A stretch of DNA of 11,724 bases from an uncultured Chromatiaceae bacterium. GTDB taxonomy: Bacteria > Pseudomonadota > Gammaproteobacteria > Enterobacterales > Alteromonadaceae. The first letter of the stretch is position 1. Each line of letters begins with the position of its first letter. Of this stretch, positions 7,665-11,724 are shown one piece after another. A program made the position numbers and the translations under genes. The DNA is taken from NCBI GenBank assembly GCA_946481195.1, contig CAMLNG010000066.1, positions 1-11,724 of the forward strand, given 5' to 3'. The notes beneath the pieces were generated by a model that worked only from the letters and a program-made list of their open reading frames with translations, made no database searches and was not told the origin of the DNA.

Positions 7665-8363
7665 ATGATTTTGTTAGTTGGTGGTGAAAAAGGCGGCAGT
7701 GGCAAAAGCTGTCTGGCGCAAAATATCGCAGTGTATTTTTCCAGTATGAAAAATGCCAATGTCATCCTGGTCGACTGTGACCCGCAACGCACCACATCTG
7801 ACTGGGTTCAGGAGCGCCATTTGTCGCCCCAGGTCCAGTGGATCAACTGCGTGCAAATGTACGGAAAAATCCGTTACGAATTAAAAAGCCTGGAACACCA
7901 TTACGATTACGTGATCGTCGACTGTGGTGGCCAGGACAGCGTCGCACTGCGCTCGGCGATGTCAGTTGCCTCACACGTGTTGCTGCCACTGCGGCCGAAA
8001 CGCCGCGACCTGAAGACGCTTGAGCATCTGGAGGATTTAGTCAGTAACTGTAACGTGGTCAATCCGGACATGATTGTTGCTTGTGTACTGACACAATGCC
8101 CCTCGTTACCCAATCAGAGCAACCGAATTCTCGAAGCCAAAGACGTCGTGCGCTCCTTTAACCTGCGCGTGCTGAATTCGGTCACTTTCAGCCGCAATAT
8201 CTACGACGACAGCGAAGAAAAAGGTATGTCGGTGATGGATACAGAACCGGATGGTAAAGCCGCAACTGAAATCAAAGACATCATTCAAGAATTAATGGCA
8301 ATGAAGGCGATACAAGAAGATGGCATTGACCGATCTGAAAAAAAATTCAACACGATCGAATAA
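7665..8363 (+). CDS. ParA/MinD-family (deviant Walker A) partition-type ATPase
   Basis: The 232-residue product is a single ParA-type ATPase domain without an N-terminal helix-turn-helix, like the short type Ib ParA and VirC1-like proteins. The deviant Walker A motif is GGEKGGSGKS with signature K9 and catalytic-loop K14. The switch I/A' motif is VDCDPQ (D39) and Walker B is YVIVDCGGQ (D86). The segment HVLLPLRPKRRDLKTLEHL (about 106-124) is typical of the family's VirC1/ParA fold. Proteins of this kind bind DNA non-specifically as ATP dimers and position plasmids, chromosomes or protein cargo. AGAGGGA at 7652-7658 supports the start. The 3' end overlaps the next gene by 44 bp, so the two are a translationally linked pair. 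No replication initiator, resolvase or transfer gene is nearby, so the cargo is unknown. The ATPase family is certain; a role in DNA partition is inferred from the partner. Confidence 0.88.
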   Translation: MILLVGGEKGGSGKSCLAQNIAVYFSSMKNANVILVDCDPQRTTSDWVQERHLSPQVQWINCVQMYGKIRYELKSLEHHYDYVIVDCGGQDSVALRSAMSVASHVLLPLRPKRRDLKTLEHLEDLVSNCNVVNPDMIVACVLTQCPSLPNQSNRILEAKDVVRSFNLRVLNSVTFSRNIYDDSEEKGMSVMDTEPDGKAATEIKDIIQELMAMKAIQEDGIDRSEKKFNTIE

Positions 8364-8667
8364 GCTCGCTTTTTCAGTCGATGAATTTATTGCCGACGCG
8401 GAAAACTATGCGATGGGTAAACCCCAAATCGTCAGTGTCCGCAAGGTTGCCGGCGATGAACTGGAGCCTTTGATTAATAAGGGTCCGATGCGACATGCCA
8501 CTTTTACTTTGAGTGAAGAAGCGATCGAAATTCTGAACCAGCTGAGTCAGGAAACCGGAGTCTCCAAATCCAAGTTAATCCGTCAGTTGATTCTGAACGT
8601 CGACGCGCACAATCAGAGTGCAGTACTGCAAAGCGGTCATGCCGTGGTCGTGAAAAAAGTCGAGTAA
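8320..8667 (+). CDS. Ribbon-helix-helix (CopG/ParG-like) DNA-binding protein, ParA partner
   Basis: The 115-residue protein has a C-terminal ribbon-helix-helix domain at about residues 58-92: the strand RHATFTLS, helix EEAIEILNQLSQETG, the turn VSKSK and helix LIRQLILN. About 57 residues precede it, a probably flexible, charged region (SVDEFIADAENYAMGKPQIV) that could contact the ATPase, as N-terminal tails of ParG-type proteins do. A short C-terminal tail (AVVVKKVE) follows. It lies in the +1 frame relative to the ParA gene and overlaps it by 44 bp. The ATG at 8320 has AAGG about 12 bases upstream, somewhat far, and no nearer in-frame ATG exists before residue 32. By analogy with ParA-RHH cassettes it would bind a centromere/operator and autoregulate the pair. 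It could also be only a transcriptional regulator. Confidence 0.8.
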   Translation: MALTDLKKNSTRSNKLAFSVDEFIADAENYAMGKPQIVSVRKVAGDELEPLINKGPMRHATFTLSEEAIEILNQLSQETGVSKSKLIRQLILNVDAHNQSAVLQSGHAVVVKKVE

Positions 8668-8670
8668 ACA

Positions 8671-8702
8671 GGAAAATCAGCGGCTGTGGCCGCTGATTTT
8701 CC
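8671..8702. terminator. Symmetrical (bidirectional) terminator between convergent genes
   Basis: GGAAAATCAGCGGC (8671-8684) and GCCGCTGATTTTCC (8689-8702) form a perfect 14-bp stem with a TGTG loop. The arms carry AAAA and TTTT at their bases, so a U-run follows the GC core on either strand. It lies 3 bases after the stop of the RHH gene and 17 bases beyond the end of the convergent minus-strand gene, serving both. Confidence 0.88.
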
Positions 8703-8719
8703 ATCATCGTAACGCACAG

Positions 8720-9079
8720 TTAGCGCATGCCGCGTTCGAATTCTGCAATGACGTCGCAGATCCGGCCCTGAGTGTCACCAAAGAACAACGGATTAAATTG
8801 TTTTTCCACACAATATGCCTGATAAAACGCCAACAACTCGGTTTTATCACTGGTGATCCGTTTTAATTCTTCCTGTTGTTTTTGCCCAAGATCACCGGAG
8901 AATGCCGCAAAACGCGCGCTGATAGTCCGTAACACCTGTTCACCATGCACCTGGCTTGCCTGACCGGCACTATCGGAAAACAGCGCATACAGCTGTTCTT
9001 TGTAAGGCTTAATGGTCGGGTGATCAGAAAAAGTCGCTAATAATAAAATCGCGACAATCAGCCACAAGGTTTTTTTCAT
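8720..9079 (-). CDS. Hypothetical small membrane-anchored or secreted protein
   Basis: I do not recognise a family. The 119-residue product begins MKKTLWLIVAILLLATFSDH, an uncleaved anchor or poor signal peptide, leaving about 100 mostly helical residues (LRTISARFAAFSGDLGQKQQ, then EELKRITSDKTELLAFYQAY) probably in the periplasm. Two cysteines, in AYCVEKQF (residue ~90) and GRICDVIAEF (~109), could pair in a disulfide there. The frame stays open upstream to 9199, but the start at 9079 is chosen because GGAGG (9084-9088 on the opposite strand) sits 5 bases before it, a hydrophobic signal begins directly at this ATG, and a good promoter lies just ahead. It is convergent with the ParA/RHH pair and divergent from ccoG, so context gives no functional clue. 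Confidence 0.68.
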   Translation of the reverse strand: MKKTLWLIVAILLLATFSDHPTIKPYKEQLYALFSDSAGQASQVHGEQVLRTISARFAAFSGDLGQKQQEELKRITSDKTELLAFYQAYCVEKQFNPLFFGDTQGRICDVIAEFERGMR

Positions 9080-9104
9080 ACTGCCTCCGCTTATTTCGTA
9101 CTCT

Positions 9105-9132
9105 ATTTTACCCAGATAGACAGCGCTGACAA
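9105..9132 (-). promoter_or_regulatory. Sigma-70 promoter of the small membrane-protein gene
   Basis: Read on the minus strand, -35 TTGTCA (9132-9127) and -10 TAAAAT (9110-9105) are 16 bp apart, each five of six consensus bases. Transcription would begin near 9098, leaving a leader of about 19 bases that contains the GGAGG ribosome site. This placement rules out the upstream in-frame start at 9199. Confidence 0.6.
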
Positions 9133-9233
9133 CAACCAACACAAATCTGACAACTCTGTTTACACACAGGCCTCTTTCAAGTGTAAACAACAGCAACACT
9201 CCACATAGGGATCTGCCGCAGACTATTGAATTA

Positions 9234-9275
9234 ATGAGCTATATCAATTGGTCCGCATATTGCTTCAGGCATGAT
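9234..9275 (+). promoter_or_regulatory. Possible FNR/ANR-type box and class II promoter upstream of ccoG
   Basis: ATGAGCTATATCAA (9234-9247) matches the FNR consensus TTGAT-N4-ATCAA at 8 of 10 fixed positions, with a perfect right half. A -10-like CATGAT lies at 9270-9275. If transcription starts at 9282, the box is centred at -41.5, the classical position for FNR activation. ccoG homologues are commonly under FNR/ANR control with cbb3 oxidase genes. The left half-site is weak and the leader would be about 125 bases, so this is tentative. The surrounding 9080-9406 gap holds only this, the promoter of the divergent gene and the extended -10 promoter near 9350. Confidence 0.38.
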
Positions 9276-9322
9276 ACATCTTCAGATCACAGCTGTAGAA
9301 ACCATAAAAACAACATGGGTTT

Positions 9323-9353
9323 TGGACAAGCCGCGGATGGGAACTGCTATACT
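9323..9353 (+). promoter_or_regulatory. Extended -10 promoter proximal to ccoG
   Basis: TGCTATACT (9345-9353) is an extended -10 element (TG-N-TATACT). A -35-like TGGACA (9323-9328) lies 19 bp upstream of the hexamer, longer than ideal but tolerable with an extended -10. Transcription would start near 9360, about 47 bases before the ccoG start. Confidence 0.55.
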
Positions 9354-9406
9354 CGCAGTCCTGCCCGACTGTCACTGCAGCATTTTCAGCATTAACGAGG
9401 TACCCC

Positions 9407-10816
9407 TTGGACCAACAACAACGAATTCCGGTCAAAGTTGACATGCATAACCCCAAAGCGCCGGAACATTATCCGTCGCGTGACCGGATTTATGTCCGGG
9501 CGGTCAAAGGTCTGCACCAACGGCTGCGTCGCAATATGGGTTTTGTGTTCATGGCGATGTTTTTCCTGTTGCCGTGGTTGCAATTCGAAGGACATCAGGC
9601 GGTGTTATTTGATTTGGACGAGCAGAAGTTCAATATTTTTGCGATGACGCTGTGGCCACAAGATTTCACCATTATGGCGTGGATCTTCGTCATCGGCGCT
9701 TATGCGCTGTTTTTCGTCACCACTTTTTATGGCCGGGTCTGGTGTGGCTACATGTGCCCGCAGACCGTCTGGACTTTTATTTTTATCTGGTTTGAAGAGA
9801 AAATTCAGGGCAACCGCAATCAGCGGATGAAGCTGGACAAAGACCCATGGTCTGGCCAGAAAGTGCTGAAAAAAGGTCTGACGCATTTTGCCTGGCTGGC
9901 ATTTTCGCTACTGACCTCATTGATCTTCGTCGGTTATTTTACGCCGATTGACCAGCTGTTTATCGATTTCTTTACCGCGCAGGCCAGCTTCTGGTCCGTC
10001 GTTTTTGTACTGATTTTTATGTTCTGTACTTATGGTAACGCTGGCTGGATGCGCGAAATTATGTGTACCCACATTTGTCCTTACGCCCGCTTCCAGTCCG
10101 CGATGTTCGACAAAGACACTTTCACAGTGACTTATGACACAGCCCGGGGTGAAAACCGCGGCCCGCGTTCCCGTAAAGATACGGAATATAAAGCCAAAGG
10201 CCTGGGTGACTGCATTGACTGTAACCTTTGTGTCCACGTCTGCCCGACCGGGATTGATATCCGCAATGGTCTGCAGTACGAATGTATTAACTGCGGCGCC
10301 TGTATCGATGCCTGTGACGATACAATGGATAAAATGGGTTATGCCAAAGGCCTGATCAGCTATACCACAGAACACAGTCTGAACGGCAAGCCGACCAAAG
10401 TAGTGCGGCCAAAACTACTGGGTTATTTTGTCGTGCTGCTGGTAGTCTGCAGCGCCTTTGGTTGGACTCTATGGACCCGGATGCCGGCAGAAATGGACGT
10501 CGTGCGCGACCGTGGCAGTTTGTTCCGGGAAACCGATGAAGGTTTAATCGAAAATACCTACACGCTGAAAATTATCAACAAATCTCAGCAGGAACAAACA
10601 TTTAAGCTCAGCTTTACCGGTATGGATAAAGTGAACTGGCTCGGCATCACAGAAGTCACCATCAAAGGTGGTGATACTGCCAGTGTGCCTATCAGTCTGG
10701 CGGCAGATCCGGCCGACTTATCTAAGCCAATGACCGATATTGAATTCAGTATCGAAAACGTCGCAGATGCCGAAGTGAAGCTGTCACAACGCAGCAATTT
10801 CTTCTCGGCGCGCTAA
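9407..10816 (+). CDS. ccoG: Cytochrome c oxidase accessory protein CcoG (FixG/RdxA)
   Basis: CcoG is an inner-membrane iron-sulfur protein involved in assembly of cbb3-type oxidase, with reported roles in reducing copper for the Cu-B centre. The 469-residue product has membrane segments near 40-58, 88-107, 158-178, 192-208 and 337-356. It carries the conserved pairs C113-x3-C117-P and C220-x3-C224-P near the membrane. Two ferredoxin-type [4Fe-4S] motifs follow: C269/C272/C275/C279-P and C293/C296/C299/C303. The last ~110 residues form the periplasmic FixG C-terminal Ig-like domain. The start is a TTG at 9407, chosen because CGAGG (9396-9400) sits six bases before it; the first ATG is codon 13 and has no such site. 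The usual partners ccoNOPQ and ccoIS are not in the window. Full length and intact; identification is secure. Confidence 0.96.
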   Translation: MDQQQRIPVKVDMHNPKAPEHYPSRDRIYVRAVKGLHQRLRRNMGFVFMAMFFLLPWLQFEGHQAVLFDLDEQKFNIFAMTLWPQDFTIMAWIFVIGAYALFFVTTFYGRVWCGYMCPQTVWTFIFIWFEEKIQGNRNQRMKLDKDPWSGQKVLKKGLTHFAWLAFSLLTSLIFVGYFTPIDQLFIDFFTAQASFWSVVFVLIFMFCTYGNAGWMREIMCTHICPYARFQSAMFDKDTFTVTYDTARGENRGPRSRKDTEYKAKGLGDCIDCNLCVHVCPTGIDIRNGLQYECINCGACIDACDDTMDKMGYAKGLISYTTEHSLNGKPTKVVRPKLLGYFVVLLVVCSAFGWTLWTRMPAEMDVVRDRGSLFRETDEGLIENTYTLKIINKSQQEQTFKLSFTGMDKVNWLGITEVTIKGGDTASVPISLAADPADLSKPMTDIEFSIENVADAEVKLSQRSNFFSAR

Positions 10817-10831
10817 ACCTAAAGTTGGCAC

Positions 10832-10855
10832 AAAGCCGCCCTCGGGCGGCTTTTT
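10832..10855 (+). terminator. Rho-independent terminator after ccoG
   Basis: AAAGCCGCC (10832-10840) pairs with GGCGGCTTT (10845-10853) around a CTCG loop, followed by a T-rich run to about 10861. It begins 16 bases after the ccoG stop. Confidence 0.93.
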
Positions 10856-10858
10856 GTT

Positions 10859-10888
10859 TTTACGCGGCCGGCGACGACACGTTATGAT
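10859..10888 (+). promoter_or_regulatory. Candidate promoter of srkA
   Basis: The -10 box TATGAT (10883-10888) matches five of six consensus bases; a weaker -35, TTTACG (10859-10864), lies 18 bp upstream at the tail of the ccoG terminator. The start codon follows 34 bases after the -10. Confidence 0.4.
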
Positions 10889-10922
10889 AGGCCATTGCTT
10901 CTTATGACCACCGGATTTGCTG

Positions 10923-11724
10923 ATGTCTGCTCCTTTTCACTTCGCACAGTTGCAACCCGAAATTTTACTGGATGCACTGCAAAGTTATCGTATTCAGCCA
11001 GAGAGCGGCCTGTTAGCGCTGAATAGCTATGAGAACCGCGTGTATCAATTCAGAGCTGAAGACCAGCAAAGATACGTGGTGAAGTTTTACCGGCCAGAGC
11101 GCTGGACTGCAGCACAAATCAGCGAAGAACATCAATTTTGTCGCGATTTACAACAAGCCGGGCTCGATATCATCGCTCCGTTGCAGTTTGACGGTCAGAG
11201 TCTGCTGCAATATCAGCACTACGCTTTTGCCGTATTTCCCAGCAAAGGCGGTCGTGCATTCAGTGCTGAACAGGACGAACACTGGGAGCAGCTTGGCAAT
11301 TTGCTGGGGCAAATTCATCAGACCGGCGCGGGTCAGTCATTCCGGCACAGACCGTTGCTGAATATTACCACCGACCTGCAGCAGGCCATCCCGGAATTGC
11401 TGAGCAGCCCGTTGTTACCAGTCAGTCTGCATGACGCTTTTGCTGTAGTGACCGCAGAACTGCTGCAAACTATCCGTCAGCTCAGGCTGCCGGAGCCCAC
11501 ATCAATACGTCTGCACGGTGATTGCCATGCCGGCAACATTCTGGCCGACCAGCGGCTGTTCCTGCTGGATTTTGATGATTGCCTGCAAGGGCCCGCGGTA
11601 CAGGACTGGTGGATGTTATTAAGTGGCGATGAAATGGAGCAGCGTATTCAGCTGGAGATTTTAGCTGAGCAATATCAGAACTTTACTGATTTTAACCAGT
11701 CTGAATTGGCGCTGATTAGATCGG
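10923..11724 (+). CDS. srkA: Stress response kinase A (YihE/RdoA), partial
   Basis: The frame is open from ATG 10923 to the right edge: 267 codons of the roughly 328 in E. coli SrkA, so the C-terminus is missing. SrkA is a cytoplasmic serine/threonine kinase of the choline-kinase-like fold, linked in E. coli to the Cpx envelope-stress response and to protection from stress-induced death. Family blocks are LNSYENRVYQF (33-43), VVKFYRPERWTA with the ATP-contacting K54 (52-63), and FAVFPSKGGRAF. The catalytic loop LHGDCHAGNIL has D200 and N205, and the metal-binding LLDFDD (214-219) is followed by GPAVQDWWMLLSGD. The ribosome site is poor (a CCGGA-like stretch 8-12 bases upstream). It follows the ccoG terminator and has its own candidate promoter. 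In E. coli dsbA follows srkA; whether that holds here lies outside the window. Identification is secure. Confidence 0.95.
   Translation, partial: MSAPFHFAQLQPEILLDALQSYRIQPESGLLALNSYENRVYQFRAEDQQRYVVKFYRPERWTAAQISEEHQFCRDLQQAGLDIIAPLQFDGQSLLQYQHYAFAVFPSKGGRAFSAEQDEHWEQLGNLLGQIHQTGAGQSFRHRPLLNITTDLQQAIPELLSSPLLPVSLHDAFAVVTAELLQTIRQLRLPEPTSIRLHGDCHAGNILADQRLFLLDFDDCLQGPAVQDWWMLLSGDEMEQRIQLEILAEQYQNFTDFNQSELALIRS

Noticed and set aside
7665..8667. Integrated plasmid or genomic island around the ParA/RHH pair
   Set aside because: No integrase, transposase, att-like direct repeats, tRNA gene or replication gene flanks it within the window; neighbours are housekeeping genes.
9080..9199. Longer version of the small minus-strand gene, starting at 9199
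   Set aside because: The extra 40 codons would span the proposed promoter, and the GGAGG plus signal-like sequence begin at 9079.
9917..10375. 152-codon open frame antisense to ccoG
   Set aside because: It lies opposite the cysteine-motif region of ccoG, which is unmistakably coding, and has no ribosome site or domain of its own.

Overview
The window is ordinary-looking chromosomal DNA from a Gram-negative gammaproteobacterium. PurT, SrkA (YihE) and CcoG read like Alteromonadales proteins. The PEP-CTERM-type genes and the aquatic, aerobic/microaerobic flavour suggest a Rheinheimera/Alishewanella-like organism; this is inference from protein resemblance, not a search. I see no transposase, integrase, tRNA, rRNA or CRISPR array.

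Layout. (1) Positions 1-1891, minus strand: a small GNAT acetyltransferase, then a BenE-family benzoate/H+ symporter gene overlapping by one base (TGATG) a FadR-like GntR regulator that runs off the left edge. Two near-palindromic TGTATACA sites lie just upstream of benE and are the obvious candidate operator for that regulator. (2) Positions 2023-6141, plus strand: a 919-aa TPR protein resembling PrsT of the PEP-CTERM/exosortase system, a strong terminator, a good sigma-70 promoter, and a secreted choice-of-anchor A protein with a PEP-CTERM-like tail (PSP, hydrophobic stretch, RRR), again closed by a terminator. No exosortase is present, so sorting would depend on an enzyme encoded elsewhere. 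(3) Positions 6345-7529: purT, formate-dependent purine synthesis. (4) Positions 7665-8702: a ParA-type ATPase overlapping by 44 bp a ribbon-helix-helix (RHH) protein. This resembles a plasmid partition cassette but has no replication or mobility genes around it. A symmetrical terminator separates it from a convergent small membrane-anchored protein of unknown function (8720-9079). (5) Positions 9234-10855: ccoG, the iron-sulfur accessory protein for cbb3 oxidase, with a TTG start, an extended -10 promoter and a possible upstream FNR-type promoter. (6) From 10923 to the right edge: srkA, stress response kinase A, truncated by the window.

The two parts most worth a second look are the ParA/RHH pair and the PrsT-like/choice-of-anchor A pair. 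The first is a stand-alone partition-like module of unknown cargo. In the second, the PrsT homologue lacks a lipobox and the substrate has a variant sorting tail. The rest is readily explained housekeeping or transport.
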